Origin: Klebsiella grimontii
GTDB lineage: Bacteria; Pseudomonadota; Gammaproteobacteria; Enterobacterales; Enterobacteriaceae
NCBI RefSeq assembly: GCF_900200035.1
Contig: NZ_FZTC01000014.1
Location: forward strand, 248,001-312,000
Length of the DNA: 64,000 bases
Reading direction: 5' to 3'
Under the pieces are notes generated by a model that saw only the letters and a list, made by a program, of their open reading frames with translations, had not been told where the DNA came from and did no database searches. Positions 24,192 to 36,513 of the stretch are shown here, in pieces. Each line of letters starts with the position of its first letter. Position 1 is the stretch's first letter. A program made the position numbers and the translations under genes.

Positions 24192-25667
24192 ATGAATACA
24201 CAAGATCTGGCAAAACTGCGTTCCATAGTGCCCGAGATGCGTCGCGTCCGGCACATTCACTTTGTTGGCATTGGCGGTGCCGGCATGGGCGGTATTGCCG
24301 AAGTTCTGGCCAACGAAGGTTATCAGATTAGCGGCTCCGATCTGGCGCCGAATCCGGTGACTCAGCAGCTGGCTCAGCTTGGCGCCACGATTTATTTCAA
24401 CCATCGCCCTGAGAACGTGCGCGATGCGAGCGTTGTCGTCGTTTCCAGCGCAATTTCTGCGGATAACCCGGAGATTGTCGCCGCCCACGAAGCGCGTATT
24501 CCGGTTATTCGTCGCGCCGAGATGCTGGCGGAGCTGATGCGTTTTCGTCACGGCATTGCCATTGCTGGCACGCACGGAAAAACCACGACCACGGCGATGG
24601 TATCGAGCATTTATGCTGAAGCGGGACTTGATCCAACCTTCGTAAACGGCGGTCTGGTGAAAGCCGCTGGCGTCCACGCCCGTCTTGGCCACAGCCGCTA
24701 CCTGATTGCCGAAGCGGACGAAAGCGACGCTTCGTTTCTGCATTTACAACCGATGGTTGCTATCGTGACCAATATCGAAGCCGATCATATGGATACCTAC
24801 CATGGCGACTTCGAAAACCTGAAGCAGACGTTTATTAACTTCCTGCACAATCTGCCGTTCTACGGTCGTGCGGTGATGTGCGTGGACGATCCGGTTATCC
24901 GTGAACTGCTGCCGCGCGTTGGCCGCCAGATAACCACCTACGGCTTCAGCGATGATGCCGACGTTCGCGTGGAAGAGTATCGTCAGGTCGGCGCCCAGGG
25001 GCATTTCCGTCTGGTACGTCAGGATAAAGATGTTATTCAGGTAACGCTGAACGCTCCAGGTCGCCACAATGCGCTGAATGCGGCGGCGGCGGTGGCCGTT
25101 GCGACGGAAGAGGGTATTGATGATGAAGCTATCCTGCGCGCGCTGGAAAGCTTCCAGGGTACCGGCCGTCGTTTTGATTTCCTTGGCGAATATCCGTTAG
25201 CTGAGGTTAACGGTAAAAGCGGCACCGCGATGCTGATCGATGATTATGGCCATCATCCTACGGAAGTGGATGCCACCATCAAAGCGGCGCGGGCGGGCTG
25301 GCCGGATAAAAATCTGGTTATGCTGTTTCAGCCGCATCGTTTTACCCGTACGCGCGATCTGTACGACGATTTCGCCAACGTGCTGACCCAGGTTGACGCG
25401 CTGCTGATGCTGGACGTTTATTCCGCTGGCGAAGCCGCCATTCCTGGCGCCGATAGCCGCTCGCTGTGCCGTACGATTCGCGGGCGCGGTAAAGTCGACC
25501 CGATCCTGGTTTCCGACCCGGCGCAAGCGGCGGAAATGTTGGCTTCGGTATTGACCGGCAACGATCTGGTGCTGGTTCAGGGGGCGGGAAATATCGGAAA
25601 AATCGCTCGTCACCTGGCGGAAATTAAATTGCAACCGCAAACAACGCAGGAGGAACGCCATGGCTGA
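24192..25667 (+). CDS. murC: UDP-N-acetylmuramate:L-alanine ligase
   Basis: MurC (491 aa as in E. coli) commits UDP-MurNAc to peptide stem assembly by adding L-alanine with ATP. The N-terminal dinucleotide-like fold [17 protein letters not shown] (about residues 19-35) and the P-loop [12 protein letters not shown] (about 124-135) are present. It overlaps ddlB by eight bases. Confidence 0.97.
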   Translation: MNTQDLAKLRSIVPEMRRVRHIHFVGIGGAGMGGIAEVLANEGYQISGSDLAPNPVTQQLAQLGATIYFNHRPENVRDASVVVVSSAISADNPEIVAAHEARIPVIRRAEMLAELMRFRHGIAIAGTHGKTTTTAMVSSIYAEAGLDPTFVNGGLVKAAGVHARLGHSRYLIAEADESDASFLHLQPMVAIVTNIEADHMDTYHGDFENLKQTFINFLHNLPFYGRAVMCVDDPVIRELLPRVGRQITTYGFSDDADVRVEEYRQVGAQGHFRLVRQDKDVIQVTLNAPGRHNALNAAAAVAVATEEGIDDEAILRALESFQGTGRRFDFLGEYPLAEVNGKSGTAMLIDDYGHHPTEVDATIKAARAGWPDKNLVMLFQPHRFTRTRDLYDDFANVLTQVDALLMLDVYSAGEAAIPGADSRSLCRTIRGRGKVDPILVSDPAQAAEMLASVLTGNDLVLVQGAGNIGKIARHLAEIKLQPQTTQEERHG

Positions 25668-26580
25668 TAAAATCGCGGTCCTCTTCGGCGGAACCTCCGC
25701 TGAACGTGAAGTCTCGCTCAATTCAGGTTCGGCGGTGCTTGCCGGTCTGCGTGAAGCTGGTGTCGATGCGCATCCTGTCGACCCGCGCGATACCGATATT
25801 ACCCAATTGAAAAATATGGGTTTTCAGAAAGCGTTTATTGCGTTGCACGGCCGCGGCGGCGAAGATGGTACGTTGCAGGGGCTGCTGGAGCTCATTCAAC
25901 TCCCCTACACGGGCAGCGGCGTGATGGCTTCTGCTATCTCAATGGATAAGCTGCGCAGTAAATTACTGTGGCAGGGCGCGGGGTTACCCGTTGCGCCATG
26001 GGTTGCGCTAACGCGTAAACAGTTCGACGCGGGGCTTTCTGCTGAAGTTGAACAGCAAATCTCGGCCCTCGGACTGCCATTGATTATAAAACCGAGCCGG
26101 GAAGGCTCCAGCGTCGGTATGTCCAAAGTCAACGAAAGTTGTGCATTACAAAATGCACTGGCGCTGGCTTTTCAGCATGATGATGAAGTTCTGATTGAAA
26201 AATGGCTCAGTGGGCCGGAATTTACTGTCGCCATCGTCGGAGAAGAAATTTTACCGTCAATACGTATCCAGGCGGCTGGAACCTTCTATGATTATGAAGC
26301 AAAGTATCTCTCTGATGAAACGCAATATTTCTGCCCAGGTTTTGAAGATCCCGCGCGCGAGTCGGAAATCCAGGCTCTGGTACAAAAAGCCTGGGAGAGT
26401 CTTGGCTGTTACGGCTGGGGACGAATTGATGTGATGCTGGACAGCGATGGCCAGTTTTATCTGCTGGAAGCAAACACCTCTCCTGGCATGACCAGCCATA
26501 GCCTGGTGCCAATGGCGGCGCGTCAGGCCGGGATGAGCTTCTCGCAGCTTGTTGTACGAATTCTGGACCTGGCGGGGTGA
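25660..26580 (+). CDS. ddlB: D-alanine:D-alanine ligase B
   Basis: DdlB (306 aa) makes the D-Ala-D-Ala dipeptide used by MurF. The ATP-grasp fold is complete: the N-terminal [14 protein letters not shown] motif (about residues 9-22), the [11 protein letters not shown] loop (about 144-154) and the C-terminal [11 protein letters not shown] (about 268-278) that binds metal and substrate. Ends one base before the ftsQ ATG. Residues near the active site are the D-Ala-D-Ala type, not D-Ala-D-Lac, as expected for a Gram-negative. Confidence 0.96.
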   Translation: MADKIAVLFGGTSAEREVSLNSGSAVLAGLREAGVDAHPVDPRDTDITQLKNMGFQKAFIALHGRGGEDGTLQGLLELIQLPYTGSGVMASAISMDKLRSKLLWQGAGLPVAPWVALTRKQFDAGLSAEVEQQISALGLPLIIKPSREGSSVGMSKVNESCALQNALALAFQHDDEVLIEKWLSGPEFTVAIVGEEILPSIRIQAAGTFYDYEAKYLSDETQYFCPGFEDPARESEIQALVQKAWESLGCYGWGRIDVMLDSDGQFYLLEANTSPGMTSHSLVPMAARQAGMSFSQLVVRILDLAG

Positions 26581-26581
26581 T

Positions 26582-27415
26582 ATGTCGCAGGCTGCGCTGA
26601 ATACGCGGAACCACGAAGAGGAAGAAGAAACTTCTTCGCGTCGAAGTAATGGCTCTCGTCTGGCAGGTATTTTCTTCCTGCTGGCGGTGCTCTGTACCGT
26701 GCTGGTCAGCGGATGGATGGTTCTGGGCTGGATGGAGGATGCACAGCGATTACCGCTGTCAAAGATGGTGGTCACCGGTGAGCGTCACTACACGCGCAAC
26801 GATGATATCCGTCAGGCGATTCTGGCATTAGGGTCGCCGGGCACCTTTATGACGCAGGACGTCAATATAATTCAAAGCCAGATTGAACGTCTGCCGTGGA
26901 TTAAGCAGGCGAGCGTCAGAAAGCAGTGGCCGGACGAATTGAAGATTCATCTGGTTGAATATGTGCCGATTGCGCGCTGGAATGATCAGCATATGGTAGA
27001 CGTGGACGGAAATTCTTTCAGCGTGCCGTCAGATCGCACCAGTAAACAGAATTTACCGATGTTGTACGGCCCGGAAGGCAGCGAGAACGAAGTTCTTCAG
27101 GGATACCGCGACATGGGGCAGGTGCTGGCAAAGGATAAGTTCACGTTGAAAGTGGCGGCAATGACCGCGCGTCGTTCCTGGCAGTTGACGCTGAATAACG
27201 ATATTAAGCTCAACCTTGGCCGGGGTGACACCATGAAACGGCTTCAGCGCTTTATGGAACTCTACCCGGTTCTTCAGCAGCAGGCGCAGACCGACGGCAA
27301 ACGGATAAGCTACGTTGATTTGCGTTATGACTCGGGAGCGGCAGTCGGTTGGGTACCGGCTCCCGTAGAGGAAACTCAACAACAACAGAATCAGGCACAG
27401 GCAGAACAACAATGA
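26582..27415 (+). CDS. ftsQ: Cell division protein FtsQ
   Basis: FtsQ (277 aa) is a bitopic divisome scaffold that binds FtsBL. A basic, acidic-rich cytoplasmic tail (residues 1-26) is followed by one membrane span (about 27-49), a POTRA domain (about 56-126) and the beta domain that contacts FtsB. The ATG at 26582 gives the E. coli-like N-terminus [10 protein letters not shown]; longer frames begin inside ddlB. The tail has an EEEEE run, and the C-terminus is Gln-rich. Overlaps ftsA as ATGA. Confidence 0.95.
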   Translation: MSQAALNTRNHEEEEETSSRRSNGSRLAGIFFLLAVLCTVLVSGWMVLGWMEDAQRLPLSKMVVTGERHYTRNDDIRQAILALGSPGTFMTQDVNIIQSQIERLPWIKQASVRKQWPDELKIHLVEYVPIARWNDQHMVDVDGNSFSVPSDRTSKQNLPMLYGPEGSENEVLQGYRDMGQVLAKDKFTLKVAAMTARRSWQLTLNNDIKLNLGRGDTMKRLQRFMELYPVLQQQAQTDGKRISYVDLRYDSGAAVGWVPAPVEETQQQQNQAQAEQQ

Positions 27416-28668
27416 TCAAGGCGACGGACAGAAAACTGGTAGTTGGACTGGAGATTGGCACCGCTAAGGTTGCTGCTTTAGTAGGGGAAGTTCTGCCCGA
27501 CGGTATGATTAATATCATTGGCGTGGGCAGTTGCCCATCGCGTGGTATGGATAAAGGCGGAGTGAACGACCTGGAATCCGTGGTGAAATGCGTACAGCGC
27601 GCCATTGACCAGGCCGAACTGATGGCGGATTGCCAGATCTCGTCAGTCTATCTGGCGCTTTCAGGCAAACATATCAGCTGTCAAAATGAAATTGGCATGG
27701 TGCCGATTTCAGAAGAAGAAGTGACGCAGGACGACGTTGAAAACGTGGTACATACCGCGAAATCGGTTCGCGTGCGCGACGAACATCGCGTTCTGCACGT
27801 TATCCCGCAGGAGTACGCCATCGACTACCAGGAGGGAATCAAAAACCCCGTCGGATTGTCTGGCGTACGTATGCAGGCGAAAGTGCATTTGATTACCTGC
27901 CATAACGATATGGCGAAAAATATTGTCAAAGCGGTGGAACGTTGCGGTCTGAAAGTTGATCAGCTCATTTTCGCCGGTTTAGCCGCCAGCTATTCCGTAT
28001 TAACGGAAGACGAACGTGAACTGGGTGTCTGCGTGGTGGACATCGGCGGTGGTACAATGGATATCGCGGTATATACCGGCGGCGCGCTGCGTCATACCAA
28101 AGTGATCCCGTACGCGGGCAACGTGGTGACCAGCGATATTGCTTACGCTTTCGGTACGCCGCCGAGCGACGCGGAAGCCATTAAAGTGCGTCACGGCTGT
28201 GCGCTGGGCTCCATCGTTGGTAAAGATGAAAACGTCGAAGTACCGAGCGTGGGCGGGCGTCCGCCCCGCAGCCTGCAGCGTCAGACGCTGGCAGAGGTGA
28301 TTGAGCCACGCTATACCGAATTGCTCAACCTCGTGAATGAAGAGATTCTGCAACTGCAGGAACAGCTGCGTCAGCAAGGTGTGAAGCACCACCTGGCGGC
28401 AGGCATTGTATTAACCGGCGGTGCGGCGCAAATAGAAGGACTTGCCGCCTGCGCGCAGCGCGTATTCCATACGCAGGTGAGAATTGGCGCGCCGCTGAAC
28501 ATTACCGGATTAACGGATTATGCCCAGGAGCCGTATTACTCGACGGCGGTTGGGTTGCTGCACTACGGGAAGGAATCTCATCTCAGTGGTGAAGCAGAAG
28601 TGGAAAAACGCGTAACGGTCGGGTCGTGGATCAAACGACTCAACAGTTGGTTGCGAAAAGAGTTTTAA
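27412..28668 (+). CDS. ftsA: Cell division protein FtsA
   Basis: FtsA (418 aa; 420 in E. coli) is an actin-like ATPase that tethers FtsZ to the membrane. The phosphate-binding [14 protein letters not shown] segment (about residues 12-25) and [14 protein letters not shown] (about 208-221) are intact. The C-terminal amphipathic helix [15 protein letters not shown] is the membrane anchor. The linker before it is two residues shorter than in E. coli. The start overlaps the ftsQ stop. Confidence 0.97.
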   Translation: MIKATDRKLVVGLEIGTAKVAALVGEVLPDGMINIIGVGSCPSRGMDKGGVNDLESVVKCVQRAIDQAELMADCQISSVYLALSGKHISCQNEIGMVPISEEEVTQDDVENVVHTAKSVRVRDEHRVLHVIPQEYAIDYQEGIKNPVGLSGVRMQAKVHLITCHNDMAKNIVKAVERCGLKVDQLIFAGLAASYSVLTEDERELGVCVVDIGGGTMDIAVYTGGALRHTKVIPYAGNVVTSDIAYAFGTPPSDAEAIKVRHGCALGSIVGKDENVEVPSVGGRPPRSLQRQTLAEVIEPRYTELLNLVNEEILQLQEQLRQQGVKHHLAAGIVLTGGAAQIEGLAACAQRVFHTQVRIGAPLNITGLTDYAQEPYYSTAVGLLHYGKESHLSGEAEVEKRVTVGSWIKRLNSWLRKEF

Positions 28669-28730
28669 TTTTTTAAGAGAACGCAGAAAATTAGCGATCT
28701 CAGGCGACAGGCACAACGGAGAGAGAAATT

Positions 28731-29882
28731 ATGTTTGAACCTATGGAACTGACCAACGACGCGGTGATTAAAGTCATCGGCGTCGGCGGCGGCGGCGGTA
28801 ACGCCGTTGAGCACATGGTGCGCGAGCGCATTGAGGGTGTTGAGTTTTTCGCGGTGAACACCGACGCGCAGGCTCTGCGCAAAACGGCTGTTGGCCAGAC
28901 TATCCAGATCGGTAGCGGTATTACCAAAGGTCTGGGCGCAGGCGCAAACCCAGAAGTCGGCCGTAACGCAGCGGATGAAGACCGTGAAGCGTTGCGTGCC
29001 GCTCTTGACGGCGCCGACATGGTGTTTATCGCAGCCGGCATGGGCGGCGGTACCGGAACCGGTGCTGCGCCAGTGGTTGCTGAAGTTGCAAAAGATTTAG
29101 GTATCCTGACCGTTGCCGTGGTGACGAAGCCTTTCAATTTTGAAGGCAAGAAACGTATGGCGTTCGCTGAGCAGGGTATCACCGAGCTATCCAAGCACGT
29201 CGACTCGCTGATCACCATCCCGAACGACAAGCTGCTGAAAGTACTGGGCCGCGGCATTTCTCTGCTTGACGCCTTCGGCGCCGCAAACGATGTGCTGAAA
29301 GGCGCGGTGCAGGGTATCGCTGAACTGATCACCCGTCCTGGCCTGATGAACGTCGACTTTGCGGACGTGCGTACCGTGATGTCTGAAATGGGCTACGCCA
29401 TGATGGGCTCCGGCGTGGCGAGCGGCGAAGACCGTGCGGAAGAAGCGGCTGAAATGGCGATTTCTTCTCCGCTGCTGGAAGATATCGATCTGTCCGGCGC
29501 GCGTGGCGTTCTGGTCAACATCACTGCGGGCTTCGATCTGCGTCTGGATGAGTTCGAGACCGTGGGTAATACTATCCGCGCATTTGCTTCGGATAACGCC
29601 ACCGTGGTTATCGGTACTTCTCTGGACCCGGATATGAACGACGAACTGCGCGTAACCGTTGTTGCCACCGGTATCGGTATGGACAAACGTCCGGAAATTA
29701 CTCTGGTGACTAACAAGCAGGTGCAGCAGCCGGTGATGGATCGTTACCAGCAGCACGGTATGTCTCCATTGACTCAAGAGCAGAAACCGGCCGCAAAAGT
29801 GGTCAACGACAATACGCCGCAGGCGGCGAAAGAGCCGGATTATCTGGATATCCCAGCCTTCCTGCGTAAGCAAGCCGATTAA
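28731..29882 (+). CDS. ftsZ: Cell division GTPase FtsZ
   Basis: FtsZ (383 aa as in E. coli) is the tubulin homologue that forms the Z ring. The tubulin signature GGGTGTG is at residues 105-111. The variable linker (about 317-367) is followed by the conserved C-terminal peptide [14 protein letters not shown], which binds FtsA, ZipA, MinC and ZapD. The last two partners matter here because zapD lies in the same window (35150-35893). It is preceded by a 62-base gap with GGAGAGAG. Confidence 0.98.
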   Translation: MFEPMELTNDAVIKVIGVGGGGGNAVEHMVRERIEGVEFFAVNTDAQALRKTAVGQTIQIGSGITKGLGAGANPEVGRNAADEDREALRAALDGADMVFIAAGMGGGTGTGAAPVVAEVAKDLGILTVAVVTKPFNFEGKKRMAFAEQGITELSKHVDSLITIPNDKLLKVLGRGISLLDAFGAANDVLKGAVQGIAELITRPGLMNVDFADVRTVMSEMGYAMMGSGVASGEDRAEEAAEMAISSPLLEDIDLSGARGVLVNITAGFDLRLDEFETVGNTIRAFASDNATVVIGTSLDPDMNDELRVTVVATGIGMDKRPEITLVTNKQVQQPVMDRYQQHGMSPLTQEQKPAAKVVNDNTPQAAKEPDYLDIPAFLRKQAD

Positions 29883-29896
29883 GAATTGGCTGGAAG

Positions 29897-29925
29897 TTGG
29901 GCATCTGCGCTCTTTGTGCTAAACT
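29897..29925 (+). promoter_or_regulatory. Probable lpxC promoter
   Basis: TTGGGC and TAAACT are separated by 17 bases, just after ftsZ and about 58 bases before lpxC. E. coli lpxC has its own promoter in this gap. The match is moderate (3/6 and 4/6). Confidence 0.5.
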
Positions 29926-29961
29926 GGCCTGCCGAATGTATAGTACACTTCGGTTGGATAG

Positions 29962-30900
<939 letters not shown>

Positions 30901-30920
30901 GTCAGACCCGGCAGTAAATT

Positions 30921-30973
30921 CGACTGGTAACCTGGTACTCTCTCCGGCCAGGGAGCCAGTCGTTTTCTTTTTT
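30921..30973 (+). terminator. Probable terminator after lpxC
   Basis: CGACTGG (30921-30927) pairs with CCAGTCG (30956-30962), with an inner CTCTCT/AGGGAG stem, and a TTTTCTTTTTT tract follows. In E. coli transcription continues from lpxC to secM in part, so this may be leaky. Confidence 0.6.
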
Positions 30974-31147
30974 ATATTCTCGCTGCGTCCTGCTTTGATT
31001 TTTAACTGCATTTTTTGCGCGTTCGTTCCTTTTTTAAACGTTTTTACCCCGCCTGAGACCTCATTCCTGCTGCCGTGAAGACGTATTAATGTTAGTATTT
31101 GGACGCAAAATATTTCTCAGGGTTGCTACCAACAAAAGGTAACGTAA

Positions 31148-31657
31148 GTGAGTGGATTGCTGACGCGCTGGCGACAGTTTGGCAGACGGTATTTCTGGCC
31201 GCATCTCCTGTTGGGGATGGTCGCGGCTAGTCTCGGCCTGCCTGCGCTTAGCAATGGTCATGAACATGAGACCGCGTCGCCCGCTAAAACGACGTCCAGC
31301 AACCATAATCCTGCGAAAGTTAATTTTTCTCAGCTAGCGCTGCTGGAATCTTCCAGCCGTCGACCTAATTTCACCGTTGATTACTGGCATCAGCACGCCA
31401 TTCGTACGGTTATTCGCCATCTCTCTTTTGCGATGGCGCCGCAGGCGCTGCCGGTAGCGGAAGAGTCTTCACCGCTTCAGGCGCAGCATCTGGCTCTGCT
31501 TGACACGCTTAGCGCGCTGTTGACGCAGGAGAGTACACCTCCTGCCATTGTTCGCCTGGCGGCATACAACCCCTCTTTTTCCCACCGCGCGTTTCGCGTC
31601 TGTACCTGGATTAGCCAGGTTACCGGCATTCGCGCCGGGCCTCAACGCCTCAGCTAA
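31148..31657 (+). CDS. secM: SecA translation regulator SecM
   Basis: SecM (169 aa) is a secreted monitor whose own translation stalls when export is slow, unfolding the mRNA and exposing the secA ribosome site. The start is GTG. The long signal peptide ([20 protein letters not shown], about residues 14-33) is conserved. The arrest motif is retained: F149, W154-I155 and G160-IRAGP, spaced as in the consensus F-x4-WI-x4-GIRAGP. The stretch at about residues 131-148 ([18 protein letters not shown]) bears little resemblance to E. coli SecM. secA starts 62 bases on. Confidence 0.93.
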   Translation: MSGLLTRWRQFGRRYFWPHLLLGMVAASLGLPALSNGHEHETASPAKTTSSNHNPAKVNFSQLALLESSSRRPNFTVDYWHQHAIRTVIRHLSFAMAPQALPVAEESSPLQAQHLALLDTLSALLTQESTPPAIVRLAAYNPSFSHRAFRVCTWISQVTGIRAGPQRLS

Positions 31658-31719
31658 ACCAAAAACGGACCATTCTATTTTTTTGTGACTCCGCAGCGCG
31701 GGGCGTTTGAGATTTTATT
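31658..31719 (+). promoter_or_regulatory. secM-secA intergenic RNA element
   Basis: This 62-base gap carries the secA ribosome site (GAGATTTTATT before ATG). In E. coli the equivalent RNA folds with the secM end and hides that site until SecM stalling opens it. GGACC and a GCGCGGGGCG segment are available for pairing; I have not folded it. Confidence 0.65.
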
Positions 31720-34425
31720 ATGCTAATCAAATTATTAACTAAAGTATTCGGCAGCCGTAACGACCGTACGCTGCGTCGTATGCGCAAAGCCGTCAACGTG
31801 ATCAACGCCATGGAACCTTCCATGGAAAAGCTTTCCGATGACGAACTGAAAGGGAAAACCGCGGAGTTCCGCGCTCGCCTGGAAAAAGGTGAAAGCCTGG
31901 AGAGCCTGATCCCGGAAGCCTTTGCCGTCGTGCGTGAAGCCAGTAAGCGCGTCTTCGGTATGCGTCACTTTGACGTTCAGCTGCTCGGCGGCATGGTCCT
32001 CAACGACCGCTGTATTGCAGAAATGCGTACCGGTGAAGGTAAAACGCTGACCGCAACGCTGCCTGCCTATCTGAATGCGCTGACCGGCAAAGGCGTTCAC
32101 GTGGTCACCGTCAACGATTATCTGGCGCAGCGTGATGCGGAGAACAACCGCCCCCTGTTTGAATTCCTGGGGATGACCGTTGGGATTAACATGTCCGGCC
32201 TGCCTGCGCCGGCCAAGCGTGAAGCCTACGCAGCCGATATCACCTACGGCACCAACAACGAATATGGCTTTGACTATCTGCGCGACAACATGGCGTTTAG
32301 CCCTGAAGAGCGCGTGCAGCGCAAACTGCACTATGCGCTGGTGGATGAAGTCGACTCCATTCTGATCGATGAAGCGCGTACCCCGCTTATCATTTCCGGC
32401 CCGGCTGAAGACAGCTCGGAAATGTATAAGAAAGTGAACAAGATCATTCCGCACCTGGTACGTCAGGATAAAGAAGACTCCGAGACCTTTACCGGCGAAG
32501 GACACTTCTCCGTTGATGAGAAAGCGCGTCAGGTAAACCTGACCGAACGCGGTCTGGTGCTGATTGAAGAGCTGCTGGTAAATGAAGGTATTATGGAAGA
32601 AGGCGAGTCGCTGTACTCACCGACTAATATCATGCTGATGCACCATGTGACCGCCGCGCTGCGCGCACACGTGCTGTTTACCCGCGATGTTGATTACATC
32701 GTTAAAGATGGCGAAGTGATCATCGTCGACGAACATACCGGCCGTACGATGCAGGGGCGTCGCTGGTCCGATGGTCTGCACCAGGCCGTTGAAGCAAAAG
32801 AAGGCGTTGATATTCAGAACGAAAACCAGACGCTGGCTTCAATTACCTTCCAGAACTATTTCCGCCTGTACGAGAAGCTGGCGGGGATGACCGGTACTGC
32901 CGATACCGAAGCGTTTGAATTTAGTTCGATCTACAAGCTGGATACCGTTGTGGTTCCGACCAACCGCCCGATGATTCGTAAAGACATGGCGGACCTGGTT
33001 TATATGACCGAAGCGGAAAAAATCCAGGCCATTATCGAAGATATCAAACAGCGTACCGCCGCTGGCCAGCCGGTGCTGGTGGGGACCATTTCTATCGAAA
33101 AATCAGAAGTGGTCTCTAATGAATTGACGAAGGCGGGCATCAAGCACAACGTGCTGAACGCGAAATTCCATGCCAGCGAAGCGGATATCGTCGCTCAGGC
33201 GGGTTATCCGTCTGCGGTGACCATTGCGACCAACATGGCCGGTCGTGGTACCGACATTATGCTCGGCGGTAGCTGGCAGGCTGAGATCGCCCAGTTGGAA
33301 GACCCGACTCCGGAACAGATTGCGCAGATCAAAGCCGACTGGCAGGTTCGTCACGATGCGGTGCTGGCTGCGGGTGGTCTGCATATTATCGGCACCGAAC
33401 GCCATGAGTCTCGCCGTATTGATAACCAGCTGCGCGGTCGTTCAGGCCGTCAGGGGGACGCCGGTTCTTCCCGTTTCTATCTGTCGATGGAAGATGCTCT
33501 GATGCGTATCTTCGCTTCTGACCGCGTGTCCGGCATGATGCGTAAACTGGGTATGAAGCCGGGTGAGGCTATCGAACATCCATGGGTGACCAAAGCGATC
33601 GCCAACGCGCAGCGTAAAGTCGAGAGCCGCAACTTCGATATCCGTAAGCAGCTGCTGGAATATGACGATGTGGCTAACGATCAGCGACGCGCTATTTACA
33701 CCCAGCGAAATGAGCTGCTCGACGTGACCGACGTGAGCGAGACGATTAACAGCATTCGTGAAGACGTATTTAAAGCGACCATCGATGCCCATATTCCTCC
33801 GCAGTCGCTGGAAGAGATGTGGGATATCGAAGGCCTGCAGGAGCGTCTGAAAAATGATTTCGACCTCGATCTGCCGCTCAAAGAGTGGCTGGATAAAGAG
33901 CCGGAGCTGCATGAAGAAACGCTGCGCGAGCGTATTCTGCAGAGCGCCATTGAAACCTATCAGCGCAAGGAAGAAGTGGTTGGCGCTGAAATGATGCGTC
34001 ACTTTGAAAAAGGCGTCATGCTGCAAACGCTGGACTCCCTGTGGAAAGAGCATCTGGCAGCGATGGACTACCTGCGTCAGGGCATCCATCTGCGCGGCTA
34101 TGCGCAGAAAGATCCGAAGCAGGAATATAAGCGTGAATCTTTCTCCATGTTCGCTTCAATGCTGGAGTCCCTGAAGTATGAAGTGATCAGTACGCTGAGC
34201 AAAGTTCAGGTGCGGATGCCGGAAGAGGTGGAAGCGATGGAGCAGCAGCGTCGTGAAGAAGCTGAGCGTCTGGCGCAGATGCAGCAGTTGAGCCACCAGG
34301 ATGATGATACCGCTGCCGCGGAGGCGCTGGCTGAACAAACCGGCGAGCGTAAAGTGGGTCGTAACGATCCGTGTCCGTGCGGCTCCGGTAAAAAATATAA
34401 GCAGTGCCACGGTCGTCTGAGCTAA
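31720..34425 (+). CDS. secA: Preprotein translocase ATPase SecA
   Basis: SecA (901 aa as in E. coli) drives preproteins through SecYEG. The Walker A motif MRTGEGKT is near residues 102-109 and the [20 protein letters not shown] segment near 209-228 marks the second helicase motif and linker. [13 protein letters not shown] (about 505-517) is in the second nucleotide-binding fold. The C-terminal zinc finger [14 protein letters not shown] binds SecB and lipids. Its translation is controlled by SecM. Confidence 0.98.
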   Translation: MLIKLLTKVFGSRNDRTLRRMRKAVNVINAMEPSMEKLSDDELKGKTAEFRARLEKGESLESLIPEAFAVVREASKRVFGMRHFDVQLLGGMVLNDRCIAEMRTGEGKTLTATLPAYLNALTGKGVHVVTVNDYLAQRDAENNRPLFEFLGMTVGINMSGLPAPAKREAYAADITYGTNNEYGFDYLRDNMAFSPEERVQRKLHYALVDEVDSILIDEARTPLIISGPAEDSSEMYKKVNKIIPHLVRQDKEDSETFTGEGHFSVDEKARQVNLTERGLVLIEELLVNEGIMEEGESLYSPTNIMLMHHVTAALRAHVLFTRDVDYIVKDGEVIIVDEHTGRTMQGRRWSDGLHQAVEAKEGVDIQNENQTLASITFQNYFRLYEKLAGMTGTADTEAFEFSSIYKLDTVVVPTNRPMIRKDMADLVYMTEAEKIQAIIEDIKQRTAAGQPVLVGTISIEKSEVVSNELTKAGIKHNVLNAKFHASEADIVAQAGYPSAVTIATNMAGRGTDIMLGGSWQAEIAQLEDPTPEQIAQIKADWQVRHDAVLAAGGLHIIGTERHESRRIDNQLRGRSGRQGDAGSSRFYLSMEDALMRIFASDRVSGMMRKLGMKPGEAIEHPWVTKAIANAQRKVESRNFDIRKQLLEYDDVANDQRRAIYTQRNELLDVTDVSETINSIREDVFKATIDAHIPPQSLEEMWDIEGLQERLKNDFDLDLPLKEWLDKEPELHEETLRERILQSAIETYQRKEEVVGAEMMRHFEKGVMLQTLDSLWKEHLAAMDYLRQGIHLRGYAQKDPKQEYKRESFSMFASMLESLKYEVISTLSKVQVRMPEEVEAMEQQRREEAERLAQMQQLSHQDDDTAAAEALAEQTGERKVGRNDPCPCGSGKKYKQCHGRLS

Positions 34426-34447
34426 ACTTTACAATCTTGAATACCAG

Positions 34448-34471
34448 GGCGCAGATATCTGCGCCTTTTTT
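34448..34471 (+). terminator. Rho-independent terminator after secA
   Basis: An 18-base perfect palindrome GGCGCAGATATCTGCGCC is followed by six T residues, 22 bases past the secA stop and 14 before mutT. mutT expression would need read-through or an internal promoter. Confidence 0.85.
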
Positions 34472-34485
34472 ATGGAACAAGGACA

Positions 34486-34893
34486 ATGAAAACGCTGCAA
34501 ATTTCAGTGGGTATTATCCGTAATTCGCAAGGGGAAATTTTTATAACCCAGCGCGCTGCCGACGCGCATATGGCGAATAAACTTGAATTCCCTGGCGGAA
34601 AAATCGAAGCAGGAGAGTCGTCTGAGCAGGCCTTAGTTCGCGAATTGCAGGAAGAGGTCGGCATTACGGTGCGTGCTTCCCGTCTGTTTGATAAGCTGGA
34701 GTATCAGTTTCCCGATCGTCATATCACGCTGTGGTTCTGGCTGGTGGAAAGCTGGGATGGCGAGCCGTGGGGTAAAGAAGGGCAACCGGGCCGCTGGATT
34801 GCGCAGAGCGCGCTCGTTGCGGAGGATTTTCCGCCGGCAAACGAACCTGTCATTGCCAAATTAATTCAATATTCTCAGATCGGCCGGGGGTAA
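34486..34893 (+). CDS. mutT: 8-oxo-dGTP diphosphatase MutT
   Basis: MutT (135 aa; 129 in E. coli) hydrolyses 8-oxo-dGTP to keep it out of DNA. The Nudix box is complete at residues 38-60, with E44, R52, E53, E56 and E57 in ESSEQALVRELQEEVGI. AAGGA precedes the ATG by five bases. The C-terminus is a few residues longer than in E. coli (IQYSQIGRG). It converges with yacG. Confidence 0.95.
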   Translation: MKTLQISVGIIRNSQGEIFITQRAADAHMANKLEFPGGKIEAGESSEQALVRELQEEVGITVRASRLFDKLEYQFPDRHITLWFWLVESWDGEPWGKEGQPGRWIAQSALVAEDFPPANEPVIAKLIQYSQIGRG

Positions 34894-34912
34894 CGCTGGC
34901 ATCGGGCAAATT

Positions 34913-34938
34913 AGGGCGGGGCAGCGAGTGCCCGCCCT
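34913..34938. terminator. Bidirectional hairpin between mutT and yacG
   Basis: AGGGCGGGGCA and TGCCCGCCCT pair in an 11-base stem with a small loop between two convergent genes. No T run follows on either side, so it is a terminator only by position. Confidence 0.5.
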
Positions 34939-34945
34939 GAGTCAG

Positions 34946-35140
34946 TTACTCTTTTTCTTCGCTCCAGCCATCGCTATCCGACAGATCGCCGCTGCTTGGG
35001 ATGCGCTTTTCTTCCGCCGCCCATTCACCTAAATCGATAAGCTGGCAGCGTTTGGAACAGAACGGGCGATGCGGGCTCTGCTCATTCCAGACCACGATTT
35101 TTCCGCAGGTTGGGCAGTTGACGGTTATCTCTTCTGACAT
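34946..35140 (-). CDS. yacG: DNA gyrase inhibitor YacG
   Basis: YacG (64 aa) is a small zinc protein that binds gyrase GyrB and inhibits it in E. coli. Zinc ligands are C9, C12, C28 and C32 (CPTC and CSKRC). The C-terminal tail is acidic. AAGGAG lies five bases before the start. It is the last gene of coaE-zapD-yacG. Confidence 0.94.
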   Translation of the reverse strand: MSEEITVNCPTCGKIVVWNEQSPHRPFCSKRCQLIDLGEWAAEEKRIPSSGDLSDSDGWSEEKE

Positions 35141-35149
35141 CTTTTCTCC

Positions 35150-35893
35150 TTAACAGCAGGCCAGTTCAAAATCAAAACGCTCCGGCACGATACCGTGCTC
35201 GCTGTCCAGCGGCATAAAGCGGATGGCAAAGCGGCTCTTATGGCCTGATATCTGGGGATAGAGCTGGCTGGCAAGATCCAAATGCAGACGCAGCAGATCG
35301 GCGTCTTCGCCGTTGTCCTGATAAAAACCGTTCAGGCTGGTCTGCTTGCGGAAGGGGGCCGAGTTGCGGATGAGATCGAGGATGAGCATCAGCGATTGGG
35401 TCAACGGTTCCAGGCTGGCCAGCCACTTGCCTACCTGCTCATCGCGATATTCCTGCGGCATATGCAGCCAGATGTGCAGCGTCGGAAGATCGAAGCTACA
35501 GCAGCCGCCTGGGATGCTTAAACGCTGGCGTACCAGGGCGATCAAACGATCCTCTCGCAGATACTGGCCGATACGCGGCGCCGACATCAACGTACTGCCA
35601 GATTGCTTCAGCTGCTGACGCAACTCGTTGATACGATCCCGATCAACGCCAGGGACTTCCGCCCAGGATTGCAGCTTCCGCTGCTGGCGATCCAGCTCTT
35701 TTATCAGATCGGTACGCACTTCACCGCGTTCGAATACATCTAAAAGGTCGCCGATATTGCGGAAAAAGTGAAGTGCATCCGCATGGCTGGTAATCGCCGG
35801 ATGTACGGCCAACTGCTGGAGCAAAAACTCAATACGCAGCCAGGTGCGCATTTTTTCATTAAGCGGATGTTCGAATAGAACAGGGGTATGCAT
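35150..35893 (-). CDS. zapD: Z-ring-associated protein ZapD
   Basis: ZapD (247 aa, as in E. coli; formerly YacF) bundles FtsZ filaments through the FtsZ C-terminal peptide. It consists of an alpha-helical domain with a beta-strand domain; residues 1-100 are Leu/Glu-rich helices. The ATG shares one base with the coaE stop (TAATG), indicating coupling. Its partner FtsZ is about 6 kb away in this window. Confidence 0.95.
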   Translation of the reverse strand: MHTPVLFEHPLNEKMRTWLRIEFLLQQLAVHPAITSHADALHFFRNIGDLLDVFERGEVRTDLIKELDRQQRKLQSWAEVPGVDRDRINELRQQLKQSGSTLMSAPRIGQYLREDRLIALVRQRLSIPGGCCSFDLPTLHIWLHMPQEYRDEQVGKWLASLEPLTQSLMLILDLIRNSAPFRKQTSLNGFYQDNGEDADLLRLHLDLASQLYPQISGHKSRFAIRFMPLDSEHGIVPERFDFELACC

Positions 35894-36513
35894 TACGGTT
35901 TTTCCTGTGAGGCGGCCTGCGATGCCAGCCGTTGATACTTTGCATGCAGGCGGGCGACATCTGATGCGATGGCATCAGGTGAACCCATATTTTCAATAAC
36001 ATCATCCGCAACGGCAAGGCGCTGCTCGCGCGTGGCCTGAGCGGCAAGAATATGTTCCGCATGTTGCCGACTGACCCGATCGCGAAGCATCGTGCGCTCT
36101 ATCTGCGTCTCTTTGGGCACATCAACAACAAGCACGCGATCGGCTTTGGCGGACAAACGGTTTTCGACCAATAAAGGTACAACCCAGAGAATATAAGACG
36201 AGGTGGCAAGCTGCATCTGGCGACGCGTTTCCTGCTGAATTTGTGGGTGCAGCAGCGCGTTTAGCCAGCTCTTATCCTCTGCATGAGCGAAAATATGCTC
36301 GCGCAGAGCACGACGGTTAAGGGTGCCATCTTCATTAAGTATCTGCGGACCGAAGCGTTGAGCAATAGCGTTGAGCCCCGGAGTGCCGGGCTCTACCACC
36401 TGGCGCGCGATAATGTCAGCATCAATAACGTTAACCCCGAGGTGTGAGAATGCATCGGCTACGGTACTTTTACCACTGCCGATGCCGCCTGTTAACGCTA
36501 CCGTGTATGTCAT
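35893..36513 (-). CDS. coaE: Dephospho-CoA kinase
   Basis: CoaE (206 aa, identical to the E. coli length) phosphorylates the 3'-hydroxyl of dephospho-CoA, the last step of coenzyme A synthesis. The P-loop GGIGSGKST is at residues 9-17. I use ATG 36513 because a GAGG element lies just upstream and the length fits; an in-frame TTG at 36522 would add MRC and lacks a spaced ribosome site. It heads the coaE-zapD-yacG operon. Confidence 0.94.
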   Translation of the reverse strand: MTYTVALTGGIGSGKSTVADAFSHLGVNVIDADIIARQVVEPGTPGLNAIAQRFGPQILNEDGTLNRRALREHIFAHAEDKSWLNALLHPQIQQETRRQMQLATSSYILWVVPLLVENRLSAKADRVLVVDVPKETQIERTMLRDRVSRQHAEHILAAQATREQRLAVADDVIENMGSPDAIASDVARLHAKYQRLASQAASQEKP

